64,000 nt of DNA from Prorocentrum cordatum (GCA_963575745.1 CAUYUJ010001754.1:1-64000), one strand, 5' to 3'; shown: positions 9,516-21,789, numbered from the stretch's first letter. Translations and numbers: made by a program. Notes: generated from the letters alone by a model not told the origin.

Positions 9516-11807
9516 GCCGCTGGGTTCCCCTTTTCAGCGCACTGCTCAGCTAAATGCCAGCACATGTGACACTTCGGGGCCTGGTGCCCTCTATACGAAG
9601 ACCATGCACGCAAAAATGACGTCATGTGTGTCTTTGGCGAGGTCTGATGGTGCTGATGGTTCCTCCTCATCATCCTTCTCCTCTTCCTCCTTTTCATCCT
9701 CCTCCTCTTCTTCCCTCCTCGAGCTCATCCTCTTCCCCCTCTTCCCTCATTGAGTTCCTCCTCCTCCTCCGCTTCCCTCCTCTTCACCTTCACTGGCATG
9801 CGGCGGCCTGCCTTGCCCGACGGGGGGGCCGCCGTTCCTCCCACCGCGGCGCGGGGGTTGCTCGGGTCCCCACGCGAGGATAGCGGTTAGGCCGCCGAAC
9901 CTTGTGAAAGGGAGCGGGAGAGCTTAACATCAGACCTCGCCCCTGGAAATCTGACACCTGCAAGGGCGTCAGTCGACGATGACCCCGCAAAAAACTGTAC
10001 ACCCTGCTGAGATGTTCCACGGCTGTTACCAGGAGCGCCGCCCGAGGCCCCAGGAACGCAAAACTTTCCTGGCAAAGCTGGGGTAAAAGTGGAACGATAT
10101 GCCGCGTTTCTGCTGCCTTCGCCTTGAGGCGAGGGTATTTGACAGACTTGCCTGCGGGCTGAAACATTTTGTATGACAGTCTGCCGATCCTGGACGATCG
10201 GCGCCCGAAAGCGATGTAATAGGCTTTGATTCTCCTACGCAGGTGCCACAAATTATCTTTATTGCGCCCCGCCTTTGTGCGTTTCGAAGATCGGGCGAAA
10301 TTGCGCGAGCAAAGTTCCCAAAACACCCTGCCCACGACAAGCTGCGTCACACCTAGATCGAGAATGTGCATTGCATCAAGGTGCACGGTTTCGATGCTGA
10401 CGCCATCGATGGCGAACAGGTTGCATAGATGATCTAGACCATTGCGGTTCAAGGCGTTAAAAAATAAAATATCTATGCCAGTTTCTGGCACGTCCAGGTT
10501 ACTTAATTTGTGAATGTCCGTGACATGCTGGTTCACAACAACGCGCCACCCGCGTGTCAACCCAAACTCTGGCATAGCTTTAAACGTGGCGAGCCCACTA
10601 AACTCATCATCGAGCCGCAGCCCTTTCTCGAGGCGTTTCAAGGCTGCGCGTGACGGCACATGTACAGTCTTCACAGAGGCTGCCAACATGGCGTCATACA
10701 CAACGCTATCTTTTTTGGCCCAGCGGCAATCCTGCATTGTAGCAGGGAAATCGTAAAGTTCTGTTTTCTTTGCTGAACAACAAAAACACGGGTGCTCGAC
10801 ATTGTCCCAACGTTTTACGCCGAGCGTGCCAACGAGCTCCAATAAATCGAAACGAAGTTCCGTCAACGCAGCAATCCACCCTTCAGCAAGGTCAAAGCCG
10901 CGTTTCATGAGGCGCTCATGGTCTAAGGGGGACCCATCAAATGAAGCGGACGGCCAGACACCCCGTGCCATAATATTAAAGGACCAAGCCAAGACTTGAC
11001 TGAGAAGCCCAAGTGAGCATTCGCCTTTGCAGCCGCAACGGCACACATCAGATTTTCTGATGGTCGGGCGGCTGTTCATGGGGTGCGACCCTGATGTGGG
11101 GTGAAGGCGAGCACCCAAAAAGGTTCTTAACACCACCCCCATGAAGGTCACACACCATGAACGGCCCCCCGAAATAGTATAAAGCAAATACCGTTTGCGA
11201 GTCAATGAGTTGCTGAGGTACGCAACAACAAACGAATCCTTCTTCGTATGAGGAACCCCATCCATGTAAAACCCGACAGGGGCAGTGCGCCCAGGACGCA
11301 ATTTTGTGACCATGTGGTCTCCAAAACGTGGCGGCAAATCCTCAGGATCGAAATTGACAGGGTCCCAAGCAGCTGGACTTAAAGCCCACTCGTCAGCGAA
11401 CACCTCATGTGGCAATCGTACTGGGAAGCTAATGTGATGACGTCGCTCGGCGGCGGCGTCCCAGACTGGCAGCTGGATCGTAAAAAACGGCTTGCGACAT
11501 CCTCACTTTGAACAGCACGGCGCACGTGTTCTGCAGCATGCGCGTTGCACTCTGGGTCAAGGGCCAAATCAGCTATCCCAGTTCCTCCAGACCTCACGAT
11601 GTGATAACAAAGGCTGGTTAGTTCCGAGGCGGCCATGGCGCCCGATCTGTACTTATCCAACAGGTACGTTCGGAGGCCTTGCCCACGATCGCCGACGCCA
11701 GCAGCAGAGGCCACGAGCGCCGCAGGTCTTACACGTTGCCCGCGGTCGGTGGCAGGTGCAGGTGGCGCTGCAGCCGCAAGTTGTGCGGCAGCCGCTCTCC
11801 CTGCCAT
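9404..11807 (-). CDS. DDE-transposase-like protein, one intron, one frameshift
   Basis: Two coding blocks. The main block (11,807 to about 9,943) starts MAGRAAAAQ and includes YLLDKYRSGAMAASELTSL, then changes frame at an A6 run (11,482-11,487) into PFFTIQLPVWDAAAERRHHI and FADEWALSPAAW. Seen motifs: a CRCGCKGEC cluster (about 11,015-11,045), HPCFCC (near 10,790), and HLDAMHILDLGV (about 10,350-10,385), which resembles the D-x-MH-x-x-LG box of CACTA/KDZ-type DDE transposases. A GC- or GG-type donor at about 9,943 joins an acceptor TATAGAGGG near 9,590 to a last exon (9,590-9,404; GHQAPKCHMCWHLAEQC to FYVRFLEKVIP-stop). The intron carries a CTC-rich run. The two blocks together match the order of a protein family I associate with many copies in dinoflagellates, but its function is not established here. 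The frameshift may be real or an assembly error in the homopolymer. Confidence 0.65.
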
Positions 11808-12461
11808 GGCAGGAACCTCACTGGAAAGAAATGCCGAACCACTCGATCGAGAGGATGGCTACGGACGATCGACCAAGCAATGCAATTGTAAGCGCACTGA
11901 TGATGTTAACCACTGGCCATCGTTTGGACGTCCATTCCTTGCCCCTCCTCCCTTCGGTCCCTCGAGAAAGGAGGAATGACGTCTGAGAAGCGGTGTCTTA
12001 GGCTGGAACTTGCCCCCCTCCGTCCAAGCTCCATGCTCTGAAACTTTGCCAGCCGAGTCGCTCGCGCGCACGGGTCCTCTCCAAGTGCGCGCGCAGTCCA
12101 ACGGCGACCGCCCGCGCGAGGAGGGGGCAAAGGAAACCAATACCGCTCCACTCCTCAAATTTCCACTCCTCTTGTGCCTCTTGTGTTTCCTCTCCCCTCC
12201 TCCCGATCGGCATCTCATAATTTCTCCTCCCCGCTCCTCACAGCTTCTATCGTGAACACCGTCCTCTAGCTAGTCCTCCCCCCGTCAGCCTGTTGGCCCC
12301 CTTTCATGGGGAGTGTCTCGGGGATCCCTAGGGATCCACGAGACATCCTTGTTTCACCGAGGGGCCCCGAGCTCGGGGACTCTCGATGAAAAAGATGTCT
12401 GATAGCTAGGGTGGAGCGGTCTCAGGCCTGACGCGGGCCCCCCGCGTCGGCCGCGGGAAGC
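11808..12461. other. Intergenic stretch
   Basis: No gene-like segment. Moderately GC-rich sequence lies between the start of the transposase-like gene and the stop of the next minus-strand gene. Promoter elements of dinoflagellate genes are not recognisable by eye. Confidence 0.4.
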
Positions 12462-14831
12462 CTAGGCTGCCTTGAGGTTCGCCGTCGCCCTCGTCATGGT
12501 GTCCATGACAGGCTTGATGTTCGACCACACCCGCTCGGCCTCGACATGGGTCATCACCATCATCGCCAATCGCCACCATCACCACCACCACCATCGTCAC
12601 CAATATCATCACCACCGCCGTCAGCATCACCGTCATCATCATCGCGGCCATCATCGTCATCGTCCTCATCATCATCACCATCGTCCTCATCACCTCCTTC
12701 ACCACCACTGTCAGCATCATCAGCATCATCATCGGCATCACCATCAGCACCATCAGCATCAGCATCATCACCATCATCGTCATCATCAGAATCATCATCA
12801 TTATCACCGTCATCATCATCATCAGCATCATCGTCATCATCATCGTCACGACCACCACCACCACTATCAGAATCACCATCATCATCAACATAACCGTCAT
12901 CATTACCATCATCGGCATCACCATCAGCATCCCCGACCCCTGCTGCAAGACGCCTCCTGAAGCGCCGCCTTCGCGTCCGTCTCGACATCCGCTGCGTTCA
13001 GGTCCGACCTCAGAGCGCAGTTTTCATCAAGCGAGCCTTCGCCTCTTCCCCCTCGAACTGTCATCCAAGGCATCTCCTGCAATTCGGGCCGCCTCGAGCT
13101 CCAGCGCCCTTCGTTCCCTTCGCCCTCTTCCTCGCTCCCGCCCTCCTCTGCCTAGTCAGTGCCTACGTCCCTCTCTTCCTCAACCGATTCCTATCTTCGC
13201 TTGCTCTCCTGAGCAGCGGACGTCCCCTGGATCAACGAAGTGAGGGAGTCCTTCGTCTCGCGCAGGCTCGAGACCGCGGAGTCAACTTCCGTCTCGAAGG
13301 GGCCGAACCACGGGTAGGACTTCGCCTACAGGTCTGATCTTTTTCCTCCACCTCCGATTGCTCATGCTGATCAGCACTGCACCCTAATCCGGCCACCACC
13401 TCCTCTTCCTTCCCTTCCCCCCCGCGGATCTGATATGATCCCACTCCAGTCTCCATCATCGATCACATTTCACATCTCACTCGTACGTCCCCTCCTTGTC
13501 CCGATCCTGCCCCTCCCCACTTCGATCGCCCGATCTTTGTTTAGATTCGATCCGACCATGCTCACTACATGTGCTATCGCACCCTGCAGAGAAACATGTG
13601 AGGCAAAACACGTCGCCTGCAAGCCCTCGAGCGCCGCCAAGTAGGTCGTCGCCTCCCCCAGCTGGCCAGCGACCGCGCCAGACAGCCAGTCGGACCCGCT
13701 CGCCTGGCCCTTGGGGTTCTTCTTGATGTTCGACTGCTTGGCCTCGTAGCTGCTGTCCTCGTCCTGGGAGCTCGGGGCAAGCAAAGGAGGGGGGTGGGCA
13801 GGATGCGTGGAAGGCCAGTTCAATGAGATGAGCCTGAGGAGATGGCCAACACGATGAAAGCGAAAACTACCAGGGCGAAGCGGGGCTTCGGAGGTGTGGT
13901 ACCCGTGCACTGACTATGAATATAACTCGAATGCGTCGCCGATCAGCCATCACATGCCATCTCTATCAGCAATCAACTGCCATCTCGAAGCATGTGAAGC
14001 GAGTGCGACCTTTGAACATAGCAATCACTCAAATGAACATGATCAGACAGCGTGGCAGCACCGCAGCAACTGAAGGCAACGCGTGTCCGAGTCGGTGCTC
14101 GAGTAGGTGTACGACGATGATGAGACCGCTGCCTTCCCCTTCTTGGCGCGCGTGGACTGGCGCTCCTTCTCGACGGCGTCGACTGCCAACTGGCCCGTGC
14201 TGAGGACCGTCTCGAGCTCGCGCTCGCGAGACTGCGAGCGGTCGTTTCATCTCACCAATCCTTCTTATGCAACAATGCTAGCACCCCAAACCTCCTCCAT
14301 CGACCTCCCTCTCATCTCCCCCCTCCTCATTCCAGATCCGCTGCGTCTTCTTCCTCAGACAATTTGTCACGCACTGGCTGCCCTTGGCGACCATACTCGC
14401 ATCCACCTCTCCGCTGCAGTCACCGCTCAACTCACGATGCATCGTTCCGCCCGTCCACTCACCCGCCCTTCCCAAGCACACACCGCTAAACTGGCGTCCT
14501 GGATCCCCACCTCCTCCTTCCTGATGCGTTTGTACAGGATGTCGCCAGACTGCTCGTCCGTGCTCACGTGGCCCTTCATGGCCTGGCAGCTCTGGATGAT
14601 GGCGGTCACTTTCATCATGGCCCTGCCGATAGAGAATGCTGAGAGGGCTACGAGGACGATAACAATATGACGAGCACAGCATCGACTCCATCATCACCAC
14701 CAACATCACAATCTCCCGTTGCACCAGCATCACCATCAACATCACCAACGTCAGCAATATCATCGGCATCACCGTCCTATCGCCGTCCTCATTGCCACCA
14801 TCATTAGCAACGCCATCTACATCAGCAGCAC

Positions 14832-14866
<35 letters not shown>

Positions 14867-15926
14867 GCAGCAGATTCCCTCCCCCATGCGTCCGTCCTCA
14901 TCGCAATCCTGGCCTGATCCTCCTGATCAACCCCCTCCTCACCAGGATAAGCACTCATGGGGACCCCCCTCGCCAGACACCAAAATAGGCTCCTCTGGCC
15001 GAATGGCGTGCTCTGGTTATCCTCGGTCCAGCCCGCCTGCATGAGCAACTCGTCGCGGCTCATCCAGCAGCTCTTCCTCTTCTTGGCCTCGATCTTCCTC
15101 TCCTTCTCCCTCTTGAAGGACTCGCAGAACTCGAAATTGCCTCTGCGAGTAGGCGGGCGCGCGCATCACGTCATCACCACTGCCCGCGTGCTCTTCCCTG
15201 ACATGCGCCTCGGGCAGGTCCCCTCCCGCGCTCATCTCCCAGATTCGTTTCCTCAGTGCCTCCTTCCATCGCTCTCCCTCTAAACCCCCTCCCCCCTCTC
15301 CAGGAGCAGCGCCTGGCCTGTCTGCAGCCACATGGCCAGCCATTTCTTCTTCTCCTTCTGGCTGGTGATGTCGAATTCCTGCTTGACGTGTTTGGGCTCC
15401 CTCCGCAGCGCCGTCCTCCCAGGGGCGAAAAGGATCGGCACGAGAGGTTGTTTATCCCGAAGCCAATTTACCTTCCTCGGAGATCTGTCGGTGCGAGTTT
15501 CTAGTCTCACTTTTCCTTCCCATTCCCTTTTTGGTGGTTCCCCTTCTTTATATATGTATATATATACGTATGTATATCTATACCTCTATCTATACACGTG
15601 TGTATATATATGTGGTGTCCACTACTGTCCTCAGCCTTTATATTCCCCCCTCCAATCCTTGCCTCCTTGGTTTCATAACCTCCCCTCTTGTGCCCCTCGT
15701 ATCATCCCCTTTCTCTTTGCCTCCTTCGGGTCCCCTCCTATCCTCAGGCCCTGGAGCCCACTGGCCCCATCGGCCCTGTCCCCATGCGCTGCATGGCGTT
15801 CTCGTGCTCCTGGTTGGCAAGGCGCCGGACGCGAGCTGCCTCCTTTTTCTCCTCCTCGGACATCTTCGGCCCCGCCTTCGGCTTGGCCTTCTTGTCCACG
15901 CTATTCTTGTCGCTCTTCCTCGGCAT
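12462..15926 (-). CDS. Nine-exon gene, charged protein of unknown function
   Basis: Exons with frame-consistent junctions: 15,926-15,775 (MPRKSDKNSVDKKAKPKAG), 15,475-15,318 (NWLRDKQPLVPILFAPGRTA), 15,140-15,013 (GNFEFCESFKREKERKIEAK), 14,622-14,499 (AMMKVTAIIQSCQAMKGHV), 14,231-14,133 (SRERELETVLSTGQLAVDAV), 13,763-13,617 (DEDSSYEAKQSNIKKNPKGQ), 13,325-13,209 (AKSYPWFGPFETEVDSAVSS), 13,057-12,957 (FEGEEAKARLMKTA, then LRSDLNAADVETDAKAALQ), 12,539-12,462 (AERVWSNIKPVMDTMTRA, stop TAG). The product is about 350-370 residues, rich in Lys, Glu and Ala and probably largely helical. I recognise no domain. Donors are mostly GC or GA and acceptors AG. Exon 8 needs a one-base frame change near 13,015, so it is either mutated or misassembled. 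Introns hold CAT repeats. Confidence 0.75.
12550..12935 (+). repeat. (CAT/CAC)n repeat in intron 8
   Basis: Trinucleotide run of CAT, CAC and CGT units. It fills most of the last intron of the nine-exon gene and creates spurious His-rich and Asp-rich frames. Confidence 0.9.
14675..14880 (+). repeat. (CAT/CAC)n repeat in intron 3
   Basis: CATCAC and CATCAT units within the intron between exons 3 and 4 of the nine-exon gene, the same kind of array as at 12,550. Confidence 0.9.
15545..15620. repeat. TATA-rich microsatellite in intron 1
   Basis: TATATA/TATACGTATG-type alternation in the first intron of the nine-exon gene. Confidence 0.75.
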
Positions 15927-16701
15927 GGCTTGCCTGGGCCAGCGGGCGGGGTGGCGATCGCGTCTGCCCCCCCATGCATGGTCGACCTACCTGCAGGCGG
16001 GCCCAATTTAACGAAGGTCGACACCCTGGCCCCTGCGCGCAGGATGTGTATACGTCGACGTCGTAGAGTCTGGAAGGCCCCCTGGCCCCTCGCGCGCGCG
16101 CAAGGCGCAACCCTGCGCGCCAGGGTTGTGCCAGGAGCCAGGGAACCTTCCAGATCCTAGGGGCCGACCCTGCGCGCAGCCAGGAAATATACCTCGCAGG
16201 AGACTCCTGGCGAGCGACGCAGGGTTACCTGACGCGGCGCTGCTGGCAATATCCAAATCGGTCGTCCTAGGGCCCTGGTCCTCTTCGTCAGCCTCCTCCT
16301 CCTCCCCGTGCACCCTTCCCTGGGTTTCCCTGCGCATTCTCATCCTCGAGTTCCTCGGTCCTCCTCCCCGCGCCTTCCTCGATCTCCCCCCCCCTTCCAT
16401 CCATTTTTTTCAACGGGGCAATATCCAAATCGCCCCAGCGACGCCCTTTTCGCCAGGTGATCGCGCGCCACGATACGCAGCGGGCCCGCTGGCGGGCCCG
16501 CGTGACCACGGGCGCCGACGAACGGGCGCTAGCGGGTGTCTGGGGCTCCCCCTACGCGCGCGCACGGGGCCCAACGAGGGAGCGAAGCCATCTGCGTCGG
16601 CGGGGGGGGGGGGGCGGGGGGGCGGGCGCGGGGGTTCCCCCCCCTGGGTTAGCCCCAGGGGAAGGGCGAGGGGGGGTATCTCGGCGTCAGACTGAACAGG
16701 G
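15927..16701. other. Upstream GC-rich stretch with short direct repeats
   Basis: No gene is supported. GGCAATATCCAAATCG occurs at about 16,244 and 16,419, and CCCTGCGCGC occurs several times near 16,030-16,170. Poly(G) interruptions occur at 16,605-16,680. Confidence 0.5.
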
Positions 16702-17700
16702 GAAACGAACATTAAAAACATTAAACGAACATTAAACGAACATTAAACGAACATGAAAAACATTAAAAACATTAAACGAACATTAAACGAACATTAAACG
16801 AACATTAAAAACATTACGAACATCAAAAACATTACGAACATGAAAAACGTTAAAAACATTAAACGAACATTAAACGAACATTAAACGAACATGAAAAACG
16901 TTACGAACATTAAAAACGTCACGAACATGAAAAACATTAAAAACATTAAAAACATTAAACGAACATTAAACGAACATTAAAAACGTTACGAACATTAAAA
17001 ACATTACGAACATGAAAAACATTAAACGAACATTAAACGAACATTAAACGAACATTAAAAACATTACGAACGTTAAAAACGTTAAAAACATTAAACGAAC
17101 ATTAAACGAACATTAAACGAAAAAAAACATCACGAACATTAAAAACGTTACGAACATTAAAAACATTACGAACGTTAAAAACGTTAAAAACATTAAACGA
17201 ACATTAAACGAACATTAAACGAACATTAAAAACGTTACGAACATTAAAAACATTACGAACGTTAAAAACATTAAAAACATTAAACGAACATTAAACGAAC
17301 ATTAAACGAACATTAAAAACATTACGAACATGAAAAACATTGAAAACATTAAACGAACATTAAACGAACATTAAACGAACATTAAAAACGTTACGAACAT
17401 TAAAAACGTTACGAACATGAAAAACGTTAAAAACATTAAAAACATCAAACGAACATTAAACGAACATTAAACGAACATTAAAAACGTTACGAACATTAAA
17501 AACATTACGAACGTCAAAAACATTAAAAACATTAAACGAACATTAAACGAACATTAAACGAACATGAAAAACGTTAAAAACATTAAAAACATTACGAACA
17601 TGGAAAACGTTAAAAACGTTAAAAACATTAAACGAACATTAAACGAACATTAAACGAACATGAAAAACATTACAAACATTAAAAACATTAGAAACGTACG
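16702..17700 (+). repeat. 1-kb AT-rich minisatellite, GAACATTAAAC units
   Basis: A continuous array of 9-11-bp units (variants CGAACATTAAA, AACATTAAAA, GTTACGAACATT). Units group into a higher-order pattern of about 130-140 bp: three AAACGAACATT units, then alternating AAAAACATTACGAA units. Strand composition is strongly skewed, with very few G on the plus strand. No coding potential. Confidence 0.95.
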
Positions 17701-18635
17701 TGCGGTACGTGTTCTTTGTTTCTGTTTCGGGGGTGTGGGGGGGGGGGGGTGATGGGGGGGCTGGGGGTAGGGGGGGGGCATGCGCGCCGCCGCCCCGCCC
17801 CGCCGACGCAGATGGCCTGCCCCTCGTTGGACCACGTGCGCGCCGTAGATGAGCCGCCTAGTAGAGTTTGCCTTGTGTGTCCTGCCGTGCGCCGTCGGCG
17901 CTGCCCAGGTGACCTGGGCGCGCGCGCGCGCTCTCTCTTGCCCCCCCCCCCCGCCGCGGCCTGCCCGCGAACCCCCCAGACACCCGCCCGCGAGGCCCCC
18001 GCCCCCCCCCCCCACCCCCCCCCCCCCCCCCCCCCCCCCACTACCGCGACTTCCACCCAAAACGGTCATACTGGTCCTCCCCCCCACCACCACCGCGACT
18101 TCCACCCAAACGGTCACCCTGGTCCGCGAGCCCTTGTCGCGAACCCCCAGATCACACACCCGCGGGCCCTCGATTAACGGGTGGGGTGATCCTCGTCCTC
18201 GTCCTCTTGGTCCTCCTCCTGGCTCTGCGTCCTCCTGGTCCTCCTCGGCCTCGTCCTCTTGGTCCTCCTGGTCCTCCTCGTCCTCGTCCTCGTCCTCCTG
18301 ATCCTCCGTCTCCTCGTCCTCCTGGCCATCCTCTTGGCGGATCCGCGTCCCCCTGGCCTTCGATCGTCGAACTATCGGTCGATCGAGGGTCATCCTGATC
18401 GATCCTCCTGTCCCCCATGCTCATCCGATTGGTCTTCTGGTCTATCATCTGGCCCCTTCCTCCTGGTCCTACGGGCCCCTCAAGACCTCCCCCCATCGGT
18501 CCATACGTGTATATACATATATACATGTATGAATCGCTCGTTGTTTTCGTGATCCCTTTTCGCCAGGTGTCCAGCGGCGCCCCGCGGGCGAGCACGGCGC
18601 GCAGGGGCAGGGCAGGGGCACCTGGACCAAGAACC
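17701..18635. other. Homopolymer-rich non-coding stretch
   Basis: Poly(G) near 17,735-17,780 is followed by poly(C) near 17,941-18,040, so the strand could fold back. CTCCTGGTC-type repeats fill 18,180-18,330. No gene is supported. Confidence 0.6.
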
Positions 18636-18837
18636 TGCGAGGTCAATTTCAGTGGCCGTGGCACCGTCCAGATCCTCATCCTCGGCGCCCTCGTCCTATC
18701 GATCTCGCCTCGAGTCCGCATCGATCCACCATGGCGCAGAACAGGGCTGCACGGACCAAGAACCTGCGAGGTCGATTGCCGTTACCGTGGCATCGACCAG
18801 CCAATATTGATGGCTGGCTTTTTTTTTTTTATTTTTT

Positions 18838-18916
<79 letters not shown>

Positions 18917-18996
18917 CATTTTCTTTTTTTTCTTTTTTTTCTTCTGTTTTATTTTCTTTTTTTTTTTTTTTCTTTTCATTTTTATTTTTTTTTTTG

Positions 18997-19070
<74 letters not shown>

Positions 19071-19310
19071 TTTTTTTTTTTTCATGCCACGGCAACGGCG
19101 GTCGACCTCGCAGGTGACTTGTCCAGGTGCACTTTGCCCAAGTGCCAAACTAATCGATGGAGGATTCGAGATCTCGCATCCTCGATCTTCGGCCTCCTCC
19201 GACCGATCCGCTTTCCTCAGCATCCGCCCTGCTCTCCTTGGGGCGCGACACGTGCACTTTGACAACACACCTGCGAGGTCGACCGTCGTGGCCGTGGCAT
19301 CGACCAGCCA
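18636..19310. repeat. Four copies of an ACCTGCGAGGTCGA repeat around poly(T)
   Basis: A unit of about 40-60 bp (ACCTGCGAGGTCGA, then CCGTGGCATCGACCAGCC) occurs in direct orientation near 18,633, 18,757 and 19,270, and inverted near 19,083-19,115. The copies at 18,757 and 19,083 form an inverted repeat that brackets the poly(T) tract. Confidence 0.8.
18816..19084 (+). repeat. Poly(T) tract of about 270 bp
   Basis: Almost pure T, with scattered A, C and G. On the minus strand it is a poly(A) of unusual length. It gives Phe- and Lys-only frames that are not genes. Its exact length in the genome is uncertain because assemblers handle such runs badly. Confidence 0.9.
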
Positions 19311-20500
19311 TCTCCTCATCCCCCTCGAGCCTCCGACGATCACCTGCGTTCCCCTTGCCGACGGTGTCCCGCGTGCAGCCCTCGGTCCCCAGGGGGGTCG
19401 GTCGGTGCAGTCGACGGCACCGCGTGGGCAGTCCCAATCGGCTCGATCCTTTGGGAACCGACTGTCGGTCCCGCGCGCGCAGTCCCAGGGAGCCTACGGT
19501 ACTGTGCCCAGCCCCAGCCGAATCGATCCCAAGGGAGCCGACGCAGTGGCCAGTCCTTTCAGTCAGTCCGACAGCCGTGTGTCAGTCAGTCAGTCAGTCT
19601 TCCCCTCATCCCCCCCCCTCCTCGATAGATCCGCCTCATGGCGTGGACCGCCAGACACCATGGGGCGCTCTCGATCGAGCAGGCGCGACCCAGGCATGCT
19701 GACTCGAAGTGGTGCTACGCCTCGCGCCTCCTCTTCCTCCTCCCTCCGCCCTCTCGTCTTTGATAGCATCGATCCTCCTCGAGATGGTAGGAATATCACT
19801 CGGGCTGCATCGCATCTCATGGCATGCACCTGCATGGCCAACACTCAAATGTCATGGTCTGCTTATCTGTACCTGTCTCGCCTAGCCTGTACGCCTGCAT
19901 GGTCTACCTATCCATTAGTGTACCTCCTAGCCGATATATCCTAGCCTGCCGATCCTGAGCCAGCATTTCAAGTCTCGAAGTCTAGAGATGCATGGTTGCA
20001 TTAACGAGTCGACGAGGTACACGCACGTTTGTGCAAGTGGCCGCAGCTTAGTCTACTGTATATTTATATGTATCCAGCCTTACCCCCTGGCCTGCATCTC
20101 CAATGCTGCATCTCCTAGCCCGTCGAACCAAGTCTGCATCTTCACGCCTGCTCATCTGAAGCCTGCACCCCCCTGCATCTCACCGACTGCCGAGCCAAAC
20201 TCGGAATCTTGTGTCGGCAGGCGGCGCCGAGCTGACTCCTGGCTGAAGTGCCCAGCCGCGCAGCTCGAACGCGGCGCCGCTCACCTGGGCACGGGGGGCG
20301 GAGGGGCGAGGAGCTGATCATGAACACCCTGAGTGCACGCTAATGGGGTCGGTGGGTGGAGGACTCGAGCGGGAGCGCTCAAGGCTGACATGTTCGGATC
20401 AGGGGGGGCACTGCTGAGGGGCACGAGCTTGGATCTGCAGTAGCACGGTGGGAAATCGTCTCCCAGGTCCTAGCCCCCGTTCCGATATAGGGAGGGGGCG
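19311..20500. other. Non-coding stretch
   Basis: Frames are open on both strands but none looks protein-like over a convincing length. A CAGT tetranucleotide run sits at 19,560-19,600. Confidence 0.4.
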
Positions 20501-21024
20501 GAAGGGGGTGGGGGGAAGGCGCGGTCGAGTGTGCTGCATCGATGGTGTACGAACTCAACCAGGTACATTCGGTGGCCATATCCGATTTGTTTGGGCGAGG
20601 GGTCGGGAGCTCAAGGGAGATGCAACCAACGCCGACTACTATAAGGATGAACCCGTGTACGATCGGAGAGGGCATGCTAAGACCAATGAGGAATCGGGCT
20701 CCCGTTATTAGGCATCTCGGTGCCTCTACTGTTCCGTCGCTCGCAGCGGGTGTCGTGGAGCCCATGCCCAGGATGAAGCCACCCCCGATCGAGAGAGCCG
20801 AAGCACCTGTCCGAGGTGAACCCGCCCCCGAAGATGAGTATTCGCGCATATGGCACCGAGCTCTCTGGGCATTCCTGGGGCCCTCGGGCCCGAAGAAATC
20901 GTCCTGGGTCCGAAGGGCGTTCGACGCGGGCCCTTCGAGCAGGCCCATTCGGGGCCCTCCTCCTCCTCCTCCTCCTCCGCCTCCTCCTCCTCCTCCTCCT
21001 CCTCCTCCTCCCCCTCCTCATTGA
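20450..21024. other. Antisense pair of open frames, coding strand undecided
   Basis: The plus strand is open 20,542-21,024 (MVYELNQVHSVAISDLFGRG) and the minus strand 20,948-20,379 (ALSIGGGFILGMGSTTPAAS, ARFLIGLSMPSPIVHGFILI). The minus frame has a more natural hydrophobic/polar mix. Neither matches a family I know, and only one, or neither, can be a gene. Confidence 0.3.
20955..21020 (+). repeat. (CCT)n microsatellite
   Basis: CTC/CCT trinucleotide run at the end of the plus-strand frame. Confidence 0.9.
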
Positions 21025-21354
21025 GATCATCATCGATCCTCCTCGTCCTCGAGGCTCATCTTTCATCCCAACGATCAGGGTGACACTGACGAGAACAGTG
21101 GGGGGGGGCACGATAGGGAGGATTACGGAGAGGACAGGAGGAAGGCACATTGAGGATGCGAGTGGGGAGGACCGAGTTGCGATACGAACAAGGGCGGGTG
21201 GCTTCCCAGCCAGGGGAGCAGTGGAGGACCGAGAGGCTGGAGCTCAAGGCGGACGCATGCGGAGCAGAGCACGGGTGAGGGAGTACGATCGAGGAGGACA
21301 TGATAGGGACAAGGATACGTAGGTGGCCCCGTTACCGCAATTCCGTCGCCCGCG

Positions 21355-21525
21355 CGGGGGCTGAAGATGAAGCCGCCGCCGACGAAGCCGCCGCCGACGA
21401 CGAATTAGATGAAGCCGCTCCCGTCAAGGACGAAGCTGCCGCCGAAGATGAAGCCGCCCCTGCCCCCGAAGACGAAGCCGCTCCCGATGATGAAGCTGCC
21501 CCCGAACATGAAGCCAACATTAATG
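21355..21525 (+). repeat. Acidic Glu/Ala/Asp repeat
   Basis: Imperfect 12-24-bp units (GAAGCCGCCGCC, GATGAAGC) encode DEAAAEDEAAPAPEDEAAP on the plus strand. Whether it is translated is unknown. It is the only protein-like feature between 21,025 and 21,790. Confidence 0.5.
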
Positions 21526-21789
21526 CTGTGCATGAGGGGGCCCTGGGGCGGGGCCTGCCAGCTCGAGGTTGAATAACTGGCGATCGCCCTGGCAGGCCCT
21601 GGACGGGGGGACGGCGGGGGGCCTAACCCCCCGCGCCTCGCACAGAGGCGGAAACGCGAATCCCCCACCCCCCCAGGCACCCCCAAATATAGCAGCCAGC
21701 CTGAACGGAGGTTGGCCGCACGCCAAACAGGCCAGCTTGCGGTCAGCCACCCTATTCGAAATTGATGAACAGCGAGCTCCTCGGCCGAG

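Noticed and set aside
12472-12960. His-rich, Asp-rich and Met-rich frames over the CAT repeat
   Set aside because: All frames of a trinucleotide repeat stay open. The real exon here is the short minus-strand 12,539-12,462.
18836-19117. Long Phe-only and Lys-only frames
   Set aside because: They are translations of the poly(T) tract and its complement.
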